From assembly GCF_003596405.1 (NCBI RefSeq), contig NZ_QYUR01000002.1, positions 431,001-495,000 on the forward strand: a stretch of 64,000 bases of DNA, in the 5' to 3' direction. A program made the translations under genes and the position numbers. Each line of letters begins with the position of its first letter. The first letter of the stretch is position 1. Below the pieces are notes generated by a model that did no database searches, had not been told where the DNA came from, and was given only the letters and a program-made list of their open reading frames with translations. The stretch is from Pseudomonas cavernicola. Its GTDB lineage: Bacteria > Pseudomonadota > Gammaproteobacteria > Pseudomonadales > Pseudomonadaceae. Shown piece after piece: positions 8,152 to 17,161 of this stretch.

Positions 8152-8822
8152 GCCTTGACCTCCTGCGCCATAAACGGCGGCACTTCAATCAGACCATCAC
8201 TCATCTGCGCACGGAAAAAATGCGGCGTCATGTCATTGGCAAAGTCGATGTCGTGCAGCATCCAGCCCAGGTCGAACCCGCCCTTGAGTGCCTCATCCAC
8301 AAGCGGCTCGTCACTGTCTGCTTCCAGCAACTGGAAGCTGGCGGGGAATTCGCGAACGCCGAGGCAAGGCGCATGAAAATACTGCCCCTTGCGCGCACGC
8401 CGATTGAAGATATCCAGGTGTTTGCCTTCCGAGTCGTTGGCATCGGCCTTCTCGGTCAGCTCGAAGTGCGCCTCGATGACATAGGCCACATCACGCAGGA
8501 TGGTGGCCGCCCGTTGCTGGCGATCTTCATCGACAAAGGTGATCAGGCCATCGGTGCGCCCCGCCTTCATCGCCTTGCCGACGCTGGCCGAGGACAGCTT
8601 GCCGCCCACCTCGTTACGCCGCAGGGATTCGAAGCGGATCGGCTTGAGTACCTGGATACGATCCACCGCCCAGCGAATCGCCGGTTTCCAATGAATGGCT
8701 TCGAGAATGCCGCGCGCCGCTGAGGGTGTAATCACGTCATAGGAGACGCGCTCAACTTTCATCTCGGGTCGGGTAAAACAAGCGCGCTCGCCCCAGACCA
8801 ATAAGCGAATTCCGTAGGCCAT
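8148..8822 (-). CDS. cas5c: Cas5c/Cas5d, type I-C crRNA-processing endoribonuclease
   Basis: A 224-residue Cas5 of the I-C subtype. In this subtype Cas5, not Cas6, cuts the pre-crRNA and caps the 5' handle. Landmarks are the N-terminal [19 protein letters not shown], the segment [19 protein letters not shown], and the G-rich C-terminal strand around [11 protein letters not shown]. No cas6 is present, as expected for I-C. It overlaps cas8c by 4 bases; 55 bases separate it from cas3. AAGGAGG lies just upstream of the start. Confidence 0.95.
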   Translation of the reverse strand: MAYGIRLLVWGERACFTRPEMKVERVSYDVITPSAARGILEAIHWKPAIRWAVDRIQVLKPIRFESLRRNEVGGKLSSASVGKAMKAGRTDGLITFVDEDRQQRAATILRDVAYVIEAHFELTEKADANDSEGKHLDIFNRRARKGQYFHAPCLGVREFPASFQLLEADSDEPLVDEALKGGFDLGWMLHDIDFANDMTPHFFRAQMSDGLIEVPPFMAQEVKA

Positions 8823-8877
8823 CTGGCCCTCCTTTTCAGTATTCCTTTATCCGCGCCAACCTGGGTCGACGACCTAG

Positions 8878-11103
8878 TTACCAAAACAACCGCTCACTGC
8901 TGATAAAGGCTGGATTATCCCAATGCAGCCCGAACCGAGGGTGATACAGATCAGGATTGACCAAGACCAAGAACTGCTCGCCATAGCGTTTTTCGCTTAC
9001 CGCCTGAATAGCCCCAGCCTGCTGCAACGCGGTATAAGCCTGGCGTGGCACCTGCACCAGATAGGGTTGCAGGCGGCGGGCGATGCCGGCGCAACCCTCA
9101 GCAAACTCCAACTCATCCAAGGCCGACAGCACTTCGTCGTCCCCAGGTAGTGGAACGATCACCGGCATTTGCACACTGTCGATCATGCGGAACTTGCTGG
9201 CCAGCATTTCAAACGGCAGGCCGTCCAGCTTGCCATCCTCGATCTGCCCCAGGAGATTGTGTGCATCCAGCTCCTGCGGTCCCTTCTGCCAATACAACAG
9301 ACGGAAATAACGCTGGATGGCGTCCAGACCCAGCGGATCCTCCCCATGTTGGCGCAGCACCTCACGCGCCGCCTGGGCAAACTGCTTGAGCTCAGCTGGC
9401 GGTGCCCAATCCGAATTCTCAGTGGCAAAAATTAACACATCGCTGTCTGCTGACGAGCGCTTGCCTTCCCGGTTGCAGCGCCCCGCCGCCTGGGCGATGG
9501 AGTCCAGCCCGGCCTCGGCGCGCAGTACCGCGGGGAAATCGACATCGACTCCGGCCTCGATCAAGGAGGTCGCGACCAAGCGACACGGCTTGCCCTCCAT
9601 TAGCAGCACACGAACCTCAGCCAGCACCTGGCTGCGGTGTTTGGCGCACATCAGCGTCGTCAGATGGCGGGCGCCAGTGCACTCGGCGATAGCCTCATAA
9701 AGCGCACGAGCATGGCGACGGTTGTTGACGATGCACAGCACCTGGTCGCGCTCGACCAGCTGGCTCGCCAGTGCGTCATCACTCAAGCTCCCGACATGCC
9801 GTACCTGCACGCGCTTGAGTGCAGCGAACAATTTACCCGGCTCGGGCGCCAACTCGCGGACGTTCTGCAAACCGCCGATAAAATCTGGGGCTTCTAGGGC
9901 TGGCTGGGTTGCGGTACAGAGCACCGCACTAACCTTGTAGTTCAGCGCCAGCTCGTCGAGCGCAGCAACACAGGGGCGCAGCAACTTGAGCGGCAGGGTT
10001 TGCGCCTCGTCCAGCACCACTACACTGCTGGCGATATTGTGCAGTTTGCGGCAAGCGGACGGCCGGGCCGCGAAAAGGCTTTCAAAGAACTGCACCGCGG
10101 TGGTCACCACTATCGGCGCATCCCAGTTCTCCATCGCCAGGCAGATTTTTTCGCGTGACTGAAGACTTTTGCTCTTGTCGTCGACAAATGCGCTGTGGTG
10201 CTCCAGTACGGCATCGCCCAGATCGCCGAGCGCTTGACGAAAAACTGCCGCGTTCTGTTCCACGATGCTGGTAAAGGGGATGACGAAGACAAGCCGGCGC
10301 AAGCCATGGGTTATCGCGTGATCCAGGGCAAATGCCAGAGAAGCTAGGGTCTTGCCTCCGCCGGTGGGCACTGTCAGCGAAAATAACCCAGGCGCAAGCT
10401 GCGCTCGATCGCGCACCTCGCCGAGAATTTCAGAGCGCAACTGGTTAACCGCTGAGTTGGCTTTGAATTGACCAAGGTAGCCATCAAGCCGTGAGCGCAG
10501 CTCCATCAGACTGGGGTGCGGCCCACCGCGCAGTGCTTTGCGCTTCTCGATCCTGTGGTAGTACGCCTCGGTATCGAGAAAGTCGCCGTCCACCAGACAG
10601 GAAAAAATCATCCGGGCGAGAAAGGCAAGTTGAAACTGCCCCCGCCCTTGGCAAGCCCGAAAGCCAGCGGGCGGGGTCAGCGAGTTTTCCGCTGGCAACT
10701 CGATTTCATCGTGCCAGGCTGACAACAAACTGGGCAGCTCCACACGCAAGCGGTCGTTCAAGGCCGCTCGCTCACCGGGATCACGGCCATTCGCCAAACC
10801 GGCGTGATGCCCGGCAATGCCATAAGCCATTAGTTTACCGAGCGGGCCATAGCGTTCACAGGCAATCCGCGCTCCCCAGGTGGAGTGATCGACACGACCG
10901 TAGTCACCATTCAGACGAAGCTGAAATTCCTCGGTGTACTTGCCCAGGTCGTGCAACAAACCCGCAACACGGGCTAACTCCTCAGCAGAAAAAGCGGCAG
11001 CGAAACTAGCCGCCAAGCTACCCACCGCTGAGAGATGGTCGGCCAGCAATTGCCAATCCAATCGATCGGAACGTTCGCTAGAGTGGGCGTAAAAAGATGG
11101 CAT
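8878..11103 (-). CDS. cas3: Cas3 helicase-nuclease, type I-C
   Basis: A 741-residue Cas3 from the chosen start. An N-terminal HD nuclease (LLHDLGKYTEEF, His51-Asp52; GHHAGL near 98) is followed by an SF2 helicase with Walker A VPTGGGKTLAS (about 245-255), box II VLDEAQTLP (365-368, DEAQ rather than DEAH) and motif VI QAAGRCNREG. It unwinds and degrades DNA marked by Cascade. Start 11103 is preferred over ATG 11121 because AAAAGGA sits 8 bases upstream of it; 11121 has no good ribosome site. Only about 30 bases separate it from the diverging abi fragment, so the cas promoter must lie within that fragment. Confidence 0.95.
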   Translation of the reverse strand: MPSFYAHSSERSDRLDWQLLADHLSAVGSLAASFAAAFSAEELARVAGLLHDLGKYTEEFQLRLNGDYGRVDHSTWGARIACERYGPLGKLMAYGIAGHHAGLANGRDPGERAALNDRLRVELPSLLSAWHDEIELPAENSLTPPAGFRACQGRGQFQLAFLARMIFSCLVDGDFLDTEAYYHRIEKRKALRGGPHPSLMELRSRLDGYLGQFKANSAVNQLRSEILGEVRDRAQLAPGLFSLTVPTGGGKTLASLAFALDHAITHGLRRLVFVIPFTSIVEQNAAVFRQALGDLGDAVLEHHSAFVDDKSKSLQSREKICLAMENWDAPIVVTTAVQFFESLFAARPSACRKLHNIASSVVVLDEAQTLPLKLLRPCVAALDELALNYKVSAVLCTATQPALEAPDFIGGLQNVRELAPEPGKLFAALKRVQVRHVGSLSDDALASQLVERDQVLCIVNNRRHARALYEAIAECTGARHLTTLMCAKHRSQVLAEVRVLLMEGKPCRLVATSLIEAGVDVDFPAVLRAEAGLDSIAQAAGRCNREGKRSSADSDVLIFATENSDWAPPAELKQFAQAAREVLRQHGEDPLGLDAIQRYFRLLYWQKGPQELDAHNLLGQIEDGKLDGLPFEMLASKFRMIDSVQMPVIVPLPGDDEVLSALDELEFAEGCAGIARRLQPYLVQVPRQAYTALQQAGAIQAVSEKRYGEQFLVLVNPDLYHPRFGLHWDNPAFISSERLFW

Positions 11104-11135
11104 ATGAACAATCCTTTTCATGAGAGCGGAGCTTA

Positions 11136-11405
11136 TTGGACTACGTTGAAAAAGGAGGCATATCACCTGCAGATCATGTCGTGACGGGCGCGATTGAGAG
11201 GTTCGATTCTGAACATGTGAGATCAGCGTGGACGAAATCACTGGAGCGGCGAACTACCGACCCGGAAGGAGCAATCACGATGGCAAGAACCCTCCTTGAA
11301 TCTGTGTGCAAGCACATCCTCGAAGCGGCTGGATCTAAGTATGATGATAGCCCCGACCTCAACAAGCTTTACCGCCAAACCGCAGAATTGCTTAAGCGAG
11401 CGTGA
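11136..11405 (+). pseudogene. Abortive-infection family protein fragment (Abi C-terminal domain)
   Basis: About 90 codons starting from TTG. The core SLERRTTDPEGAITMARTLL, then ESVCKHILEAAGSKYDD and DLNKLYRQTAELL, is the start of the Abi C-terminal domain seen in AbiJ-like abortive-infection proteins. The family normally has a separate N-terminal region and continues past this point into a segment with conserved RN-type residues; both are missing. The frame ends in TGA directly at a junction with an unrelated antitoxin-like gene. It begins about 30 bases from cas3 on the opposite strand. Most likely a relic of a defence gene. Confidence 0.65.
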
Positions 11406-11410
11406 ACGAG

Positions 11411-11829
11411 ATGCCACGAACAGCAACATTTTTTGCGTTGGCCCGGGGCAGTGCGATCAGCTTGAGTCTGAGAGGATTCGCTCCTTTGAGCATGGTCTGC
11501 CTCGCCAATGGGCGACGGCAGTGCAACTTACGTTTTCTCTATCTGACGCGGACCTAGCGGACTTTTTAGGTGTTGCTCCACCCGACGTGCTCAGACCAGG
11601 TGTCTGTAAGCCCTTTAAGTCGGCAGAGGCTGAGCGTCTCGATCGATTGGCAGCGATCACCCTGCGTGCGAGTAGTACGTTCGATAGCTTCGAAGCTGCA
11701 GTACGCTGGATGGTGTCACCCAACCAGGCACTCGGAGGGATTCGCCCGGTGATGAAATGCAGGACGGAAATTGGTGCTAATCAGGTGAGGCGAATTCTTC
11801 AAGCCATCGAATGGGGTGGGTGCGCGTAG
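11411..11829 (+). pseudogene. MbcA/ParS/Xre-type (DUF2384) antitoxin, apparently frameshifted
   Basis: The C-terminal 125 codons read as a DUF2384 antitoxin: an Xre-like helix-turn-helix (FSLSDADLADFLGV), a linker (KSAEAERLDRLAAI), and the ParS-type domain FEAAVRWMVSPNQALGGIRP with an IGANQVRRILQAIE tail. This frame (ending at 11829) has no start codon upstream. A plausible start, ATG 11411, or GTG 11402 overlapping the abi stop, lies in the next frame and reads MPRTATFFALARGSAISL. The two can be joined near 11458-11462 by a one-base change. Such antitoxins normally neutralise RES-type toxins; no RES domain follows here. Either a sequencing indel or a decayed gene. Confidence 0.6.
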
Positions 11830-11929
11830 CCAAGGGCGCATAGGCTCGACACAGAGACATTGGGCTGGCGGGTACGGTGCGGCTGGATGTTATCGACGTT
11901 CGACCCGATAGGCTCAAGGGGACGCATCC

Positions 11930-12718
11930 ATGGCCTCGTCAATGCACTCGTTCCCACGCATGTCCGCCCTCCCGACTTGGCTTGACACAACTGGGTGGCA
12001 GTGGCTCCGCGTACACAGACCTAACCACACCTCGGATGGCTTTTGGATCGGCACTGACTGTGACGGAAACAGGTGGCTTACAAAACTCCGCGGCTCGTTC
12101 TATGCCTATCGCGAGATAGTTTTTGGGCATTTGGCTCAAGCAATGAACTGGTCGTGCCAAAGTTCAGTGTTCATTTGCCTGGATCCTGACAGCGCGGCAA
12201 TTCTTGGATGTCGAGGAGGTGAAGTGCATGCCGCCCATTGGTACATGGAAGAACACGTCCGTCCGCCGTGTGGCCCGGGATGTGCGCTCGAGTCCTTCGC
12301 TGGCAAAGAGGTACACACACTTGAAGACCTTCGTCCGCACAGTATCAGGCACTTGAACGACTGGCCCAAGAGCGAGTTTGCCGCATATATTTTTGGTGGA
12401 AACGAACTGCCCGACAGGTTCTTCACGGCATCCCACGAGTTTGTGATCATTGACTCGGAGCAGATGTTCTCTTCTGGCCCGTGTCAGTTCGAAACGGCGT
12501 CTTGGTTGAAGCAACGCGACGGTTCCCCGTCGAAGAGCGGTCAGGCACTGGCTATTGAGGTATGTAGAGAGGTTGCCAAGCTCTCGCCCAAAGTGGTCGC
12601 TCAGGCGCTCAGCGTACCTGACGCCATTCAAGTCGAACTGCGGTGGCCCATCGAGCCGAAACTCCGCGCAAGTATCAAATTTGCTCGCGCCTATGCACAG
12701 GAGAACAAAGGGGCCTAA
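11930..12718 (+). CDS. HipA-like / kinase-fold protein of unknown function
   Basis: A 262-residue protein with start supported by AAGGGGA 7 bases upstream. The N-terminal half has DGNRWLTKLRGSFYAYREI (Lys52, Arg61-Glu62), like the nucleotide-binding strand and REx element of HipA-like proteins, then LAQAMNWSCQSS. The second half has YIFGGNE (Asn158) and HEFVIIDSEQMFSS (Asp175), resembling the catalytic-loop Asn and metal-binding Asp of PI3/4-kinase-like or HipA-like folds. A His/Cys group (H103, H109, C114, C118) may bind metal. It sits 100 bases after a DUF2384 antitoxin remnant, so a toxin role is possible but not shown. I do not recognise a named family. Confidence 0.5.
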   Translation: MASSMHSFPRMSALPTWLDTTGWQWLRVHRPNHTSDGFWIGTDCDGNRWLTKLRGSFYAYREIVFGHLAQAMNWSCQSSVFICLDPDSAAILGCRGGEVHAAHWYMEEHVRPPCGPGCALESFAGKEVHTLEDLRPHSIRHLNDWPKSEFAAYIFGGNELPDRFFTASHEFVIIDSEQMFSSGPCQFETASWLKQRDGSPSKSGQALAIEVCREVAKLSPKVVAQALSVPDAIQVELRWPIEPKLRASIKFARAYAQENKGA

Positions 12719-13075
12719 GTCAGCCAGTCCTAAAGTCGGCTTTCGCCAAGTCTGTGTATAAACGCAAATCTTGAATTTTTTAGGGGAGTACTTAACCCAG
12801 ACTCAAGTTGGGATAATCGCTTGTAGCACCTTGCAGAAAGTCGCTTTTCTACCGAGTTGATCTCTCTGGAGTTTTTTATACAGCTGAACTAGAAGTTGTC
12901 GCTCAACGTTTTCGGAATGCTTACCACTGCTGCTCCCCTAATACTCGAACGGCTCAATCCAGAGGTCGCCAGAGAGTTTATGGCATCAACTCAACTCTTC
13001 GAAGGCAAGATAATCAGTAAAAAGCGATCCTGAAATCCGGCTTTCTAGGCCACCCAAAACGACCAGCCAATTCGT
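12719..13075. other. Gene-free region between the HipA-like gene and ginD
   Basis: 357 bases with several short AT-rich stretches and no frame I can support. GAAAGTCGCTTTTC-like dyads occur near 12732 and 12836, and a related GAAATCCGGCTTTC near 13032; their role is unknown. No terminator with a clear T tract is visible for either neighbouring gene. Confidence 0.5.
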
Positions 13076-13546
13076 TCACACCGTAGTCTTTTTGCGCACA
13101 CGTGTAGGTCCGCTAACTGTCTGATCCCGCCCAACACGAGGGAGTGGCCGACTCAATGACGCCTCATCAAGCCCCCGAAGATGAGCGTTATATGCCCAGA
13201 CCACAAATTGCTCCAGTAACCGGTTATTTTCCTCAAGCAACCGTGCATTTTCTGCCTCCAAGCGCTTTAACCGCTCAAGCTTTTTCCAGACAACCGTTTT
13301 ACTTAGCGCCTTATCTTGATGCTCCGCCACCTCGGCCTCACCGCTCGGCCTGCCCTTATAACGCTGAAAGGCCAACCGTATGCGCTCATGATTAAATAGT
13401 GCCTGCCGCGTATAACGCAGATAGACTCTTGACTCTATAGCCTCGATCAAAAGCTCCCACGTCAGCTTTCCTTCCCAACCATCCAGAACTTTAACGATGA
13501 CTTCTATATCCGCATCTGTGAGGTTTTTTGCCCGCTGAATCATCAT
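13076..13546 (-). CDS. ginD: GinD-like small coiled-coil protein of the recombinase module
   Basis: A 156-residue, charged protein. Residues about 80-115 form a coiled coil (KLERLKRLEAENARLLEENN). The N-terminal part (LTDADIEVIVKVLDGWEGKL) is helical and may bind DNA. It is the last gene of a four-gene operon, 8 bases after ginC. In GInt islands the fourth gene, ginD, is a small protein of this type needed with three recombinases for movement; Tn554 TnpC is a functional analogue. Assignment rests on gene order and the coiled coil. Confidence 0.7.
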   Translation of the reverse strand: MMIQRAKNLTDADIEVIVKVLDGWEGKLTWELLIEAIESRVYLRYTRQALFNHERIRLAFQRYKGRPSGEAEVAEHQDKALSKTVVWKKLERLKRLEAENARLLEENNRLLEQFVVWAYNAHLRGLDEASLSRPLPRVGRDQTVSGPTRVRKKTTV

Positions 13547-13554
13547 AACCTCGC

Positions 13555-15642
13555 CTAGTTGTTGAATAGCAGAGCCTTTAACTTCTGGTTAGGTAATGCG
13601 CCATTTGAGACATCAACAACATCAATCAACTTGCACGTCTCGGAGGCTTGATCAATTCGAGAAGGCAGATCCAAACTCGAGAGCTGAATCACTGCACCGT
13701 CAGGAACACTCGGATCATTTAGTATCTGGCAAAGATGCGCCAGCCGCTCAACGGTAACTTGGTGATGTTCAACCCATCGGCTTGCCCCGGCATGCCCCTT
13801 AGACTCAACGGCAATTGCCTGATTTAGAAGTTCGCAGGTTTCCGCAAGCATTCGATGTGCAGCTTGAGCATGCTGCACATTCCCTTTAATGCAGACATGC
13901 TCTCGACAATTAGTACAGTCGCCATGGAGCTGACAAGACGACATCACATAGTCATGAATGCAGTAGCCAAGATCAGTCGTGTGCGCAGTGGGAACTTTCA
14001 GGCGCGAAAATTGATCCCGTGGAATAAGGCTTCTTTTAGGCAGCTCGGCCAGAGGCCCTATTGAAAGCAATTTGTCACCTATAGATTCTCGAATCAGAGA
14101 TACCACTTGGCCTTGAGTCATTTGATTGTATGCCGCATTCTGGCGAATATCTTTGCGCCCCGACCATTTGGCAATATCCAGCTGACTCATCGACCCCGAC
14201 TGCGCCAAGGTATTAAGATAATGCCTCATTTGATGGGAGCGAACTTTAATCGATTTTCCCTCTATATCCGTGAAGCCGGCCCGATCAAATACTGATTGCT
14301 TCCCATGGTCACTACCAGCTCCTAAACGATCACAAATGTGATCTATAGTCACACCTTCAATAACTCCTAAATAAGTACCACGGGTAGCGTGGAATTCGTT
14401 CCGCCGCACAACAAACAAAGCCTCACTGAACCGCAGACTTTTGGCTATATCCACAAAGGGAAAATGCTCTGGCAACATTCCCAAAACAATTTTCTCAACC
14501 GCCGCAAAGTGTACTCGCGCCCTTCTCTTCGTATAAGACAGTTCGACACCATTGCTCTTACACCAGTTCTGAGGAGCCGCCGATGCGCCACCACCCCATA
14601 ACACATCACCCAGTTCTCTAAAGGTGATGAACTCTTGCGCACGCAAATGTTCCAGATGCTCCGGGAGATAGATCTTGGCTGGATTGTGGTCATACCAGAG
14701 GGCGACTGCACGTGCTTCCCTAGTCGAAAGGCGTATGCGCTCGATTGCTTCCTGCACCACTCCGGCCATAGGCGTAGTCGGGTACTTGATCATCGGCGCG
14801 GCACCTTTTCCTGGCAGCCACCGCAAGCCATACGCAAGCGCTTGGCCCTCTCCGCGACTCTGCCAAACCTCACAGTCGACTGGCAATTGAACCACCTCAT
14901 GGATGCGGTCAGGGGACCCCAGCATGATCGCAACTGCGCTTGTAACGATCACATCCGAAGGCTCCTTGGCCATCAAGTAGATCTGCGGCAAAGCATCGAG
15001 CACCGCCTGAGAGGGCAGCTTGGCGTAACGCTGCTCATCAGCAGCCTTGCCTACACGGTTGGTGTCACTTGGCCTGGAGATCGTGCTACGCCAAGGGACA
15101 GAGACCGCCATGATTCGGCAGTTAATCATGAGCTCTGAAATCAACTGAAGCTGGCCAGCAACACGGTAGGCAGTCGCTGCCGTAAATCGCTCCGCAGCCA
15201 TTTGTGCAGTCCTATTGAGAATGGAGCCCTCAACCCTGATTGGCTCAGCAGCCCCGGTCATCTCAATCAAAGCTGACTCAAGTAGCCTTAGTGCAGAAAG
15301 ACGGTTGCCAATACATTTGGTCGGTCGATTGCTGTGGAGATAGCGAAGGCACGCCTTCGCAAACGAACAGAACGGTTCCCTCAAGGGTGTACTAACTTTC
15401 TCGAGCACTGCCGCGTCGCTGATGAAATACGCTCGATCTCGCCTAGCTCCCCTCCCTTTTAAAGCCAGCCCGTCCGTCACATCCCATACATTTTCGTCAA
15501 ATGGGAGATCGACTCCAAAGGCAGTTAGCTCATTGCGGCAATACCCCACAAACAGCTGGAGATTTTCTGCCGCCTGGAGAACACGCTGCGGTCTAAACAG
15601 CGCGAGCTCAGTCACAGGCCTGTTCCTTCTGCTGAATTTCAC
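13555..15642 (-). CDS. ginC: GinC-like large tyrosine recombinase
   Basis: A 695-residue protein, much longer than a standard integrase. The catalytic set appears in order: Arg in GSPDRIHEVVQLPV (aligned with the box I Arg), HQMRHYLNT for H-x-x-R (here H-Q-M-R), KWSGRKD in the place of the last His/Trp, and AAYNQMTQ with the nucleophile Tyr. The C-terminal region has a cysteine cluster (CQLHGDCTNCREHVC) that could bind zinc. The start overlaps ginB by 35 bases. It belongs to a three-recombinase set that acts together in GInt elements. Codon use is visibly less GC-rich than the flanking core genes. Confidence 0.8.
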   Translation of the reverse strand: MKFSRRNRPVTELALFRPQRVLQAAENLQLFVGYCRNELTAFGVDLPFDENVWDVTDGLALKGRGARRDRAYFISDAAVLEKVSTPLREPFCSFAKACLRYLHSNRPTKCIGNRLSALRLLESALIEMTGAAEPIRVEGSILNRTAQMAAERFTAATAYRVAGQLQLISELMINCRIMAVSVPWRSTISRPSDTNRVGKAADEQRYAKLPSQAVLDALPQIYLMAKEPSDVIVTSAVAIMLGSPDRIHEVVQLPVDCEVWQSRGEGQALAYGLRWLPGKGAAPMIKYPTTPMAGVVQEAIERIRLSTREARAVALWYDHNPAKIYLPEHLEHLRAQEFITFRELGDVLWGGGASAAPQNWCKSNGVELSYTKRRARVHFAAVEKIVLGMLPEHFPFVDIAKSLRFSEALFVVRRNEFHATRGTYLGVIEGVTIDHICDRLGAGSDHGKQSVFDRAGFTDIEGKSIKVRSHQMRHYLNTLAQSGSMSQLDIAKWSGRKDIRQNAAYNQMTQGQVVSLIRESIGDKLLSIGPLAELPKRSLIPRDQFSRLKVPTAHTTDLGYCIHDYVMSSCQLHGDCTNCREHVCIKGNVQHAQAAHRMLAETCELLNQAIAVESKGHAGASRWVEHHQVTVERLAHLCQILNDPSVPDGAVIQLSSLDLPSRIDQASETCKLIDVVDVSNGALPNQKLKALLFNN

Positions 15643-17161
15643 ACAGCCGAATGACCTCAGCTACCGCGAGTATCGTGCGGTCATTGGTCGCGGCAATTCG
15701 TGGATCGCCATTAGCACTTAGACGCTCCCGCTCTGATAGCAGGTGCTCAAGTACCGCCTCATGGGGACCATCTAGCCATGGCTGAAAATGAATGCAGGAG
15801 TAACAGGCGATTGGAGCCAATAAACCACAAAAGCCGTACTGCCCGCAGTTGCCCATGGGCTTCATTGAGTTATCAATACGGGGATCCATGATTCGGCTCG
15901 AAGGATCAGCACCCCTAACGGCTTCCGACTCTGAGCTGATGATGACACCCGCGAATGCTTGGGCTAAGGGCGCCATCTGCATAGCCACCGCACGGTCAAT
16001 TCTTTCCAGAATGGCAGGCGTTGCGGCGACATATACCTGGACATTCTGGGTATCTGAATGATCCAGCAGTTCGGCAATCACCAGTTCGCTATGCCCCTCT
16101 TGAGCGGCCCGCGTTCCTATCGTGCGCCTAAAGCGGGAGGGGGTTATATTCATCAACCCCCCTGTGCGCTCAGATATAACTGCTAAAGAATGCAAAGCAA
16201 AAGACAGCGATGCTCCTAACTCCTTTGCTGTACGGTGATACTCAAATCCAGTTGAGTAGTCTCCTTGGAGCCGGCGTCGCGGAAACAGTGGCGCCTGAGC
16301 AGGATCCCTCATCAGCCCATCAAATGAGAGCCTGACCGAGTCGGCATATTGTTTAAGCGGCTTCCCGAACTGTGGGGCAAGCACACGCTCTTTGAATTCA
16401 CTTCGCGCCAGTTGTGTGGCCTGCTTGGCCCTTGGCACCCGAATGGCATACTCGAAGGCTCCATCGGAGCGCTCAACCTCCAACACATCGCAGACCTTCA
16501 AGAGCGCGTACTGTACATCGCGCTGACCCAGAAGAATAAATAGCCAGGCCAGCATATAGTCATCATCCGCAAACAACCCTTGCGAGTACGATCGATTAAT
16601 TTGCTGTTGAATTGACTGTAGCTCTAAGTCCGTAAATGGCCCCTCATAGGGACACATGGTTAAGACGGCCTTCCCCTTAAGAATTCCTTTCAAACGAATC
16701 TGCCGCAGCAGCAAAGGCAGATCATCCGCTATGCCATACAGCCTCATACGGTGCCAACGCTTCAAATAGCCGGCTAAGTGACTCGCATACCAGAAATTAC
16801 TATTTACCAACGAAGAATAGTAATTTAAAAAATCGATGGCAGCTATTCCATCCACCTGCTGACCACCAACTGAACGCAAAAAATTCAAGAAATACTTTAT
16901 GTGAGAATAAACGTTCATCAGCGAGACTGGTGATTGGTTTTCCGCATACCAAACAAGCAAGTGCTTTAAAGAATTTCTCATCCGTAAAGACACGTCATCC
17001 AATAGATAGAAATTAACACTGACTGCTACAACGCCATCGCGGTAGGACCAGCAATCCAGATCAGGAGTGAATCGTACGCCACTGGCGGTATTGGCCCACT
17101 GAGGCAGCGGCAGGAAACAGTCTCTATCCAGGTTATGGTTCTGCATCTTCCCACCCTCCAC
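15608..17161 (-). CDS. ginB: GinB-like tyrosine recombinase
   Basis: A 517-residue site-specific recombinase. Box I Arg is in LLGQRDVQYALLKV, the second Arg cluster is SRFRRTIGTRAAQEG, the late His is in LLDHSDTQNVQVYV, and that segment also carries the probable nucleophile Tyr. The C-terminal cysteines NCGQYGFCG and CYSCIHF suggest a metal-binding tail. ATG 17161 overlaps ginA by 29 bases; ATG 17146 (MQNHN) is an alternative. Middle gene of the recombinase operon. Confidence 0.8.
   Translation of the reverse strand: MEGGKMQNHNLDRDCFLPLPQWANTASGVRFTPDLDCWSYRDGVVAVSVNFYLLDDVSLRMRNSLKHLLVWYAENQSPVSLMNVYSHIKYFLNFLRSVGGQQVDGIAAIDFLNYYSSLVNSNFWYASHLAGYLKRWHRMRLYGIADDLPLLLRQIRLKGILKGKAVLTMCPYEGPFTDLELQSIQQQINRSYSQGLFADDDYMLAWLFILLGQRDVQYALLKVCDVLEVERSDGAFEYAIRVPRAKQATQLARSEFKERVLAPQFGKPLKQYADSVRLSFDGLMRDPAQAPLFPRRRLQGDYSTGFEYHRTAKELGASLSFALHSLAVISERTGGLMNITPSRFRRTIGTRAAQEGHSELVIAELLDHSDTQNVQVYVAATPAILERIDRAVAMQMAPLAQAFAGVIISSESEAVRGADPSSRIMDPRIDNSMKPMGNCGQYGFCGLLAPIACYSCIHFQPWLDGPHEAVLEHLLSERERLSANGDPRIAATNDRTILAVAEVIRLCEIQQKEQACD

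Noticed and set aside
11104..11241. Upstream starts for Cas3 (11241, 11121)
   Set aside because: The extension from 11241 overlaps the divergent abi fragment and has no Cas3 similarity. 11121 has no good Shine-Dalgarno, while 11103 does.
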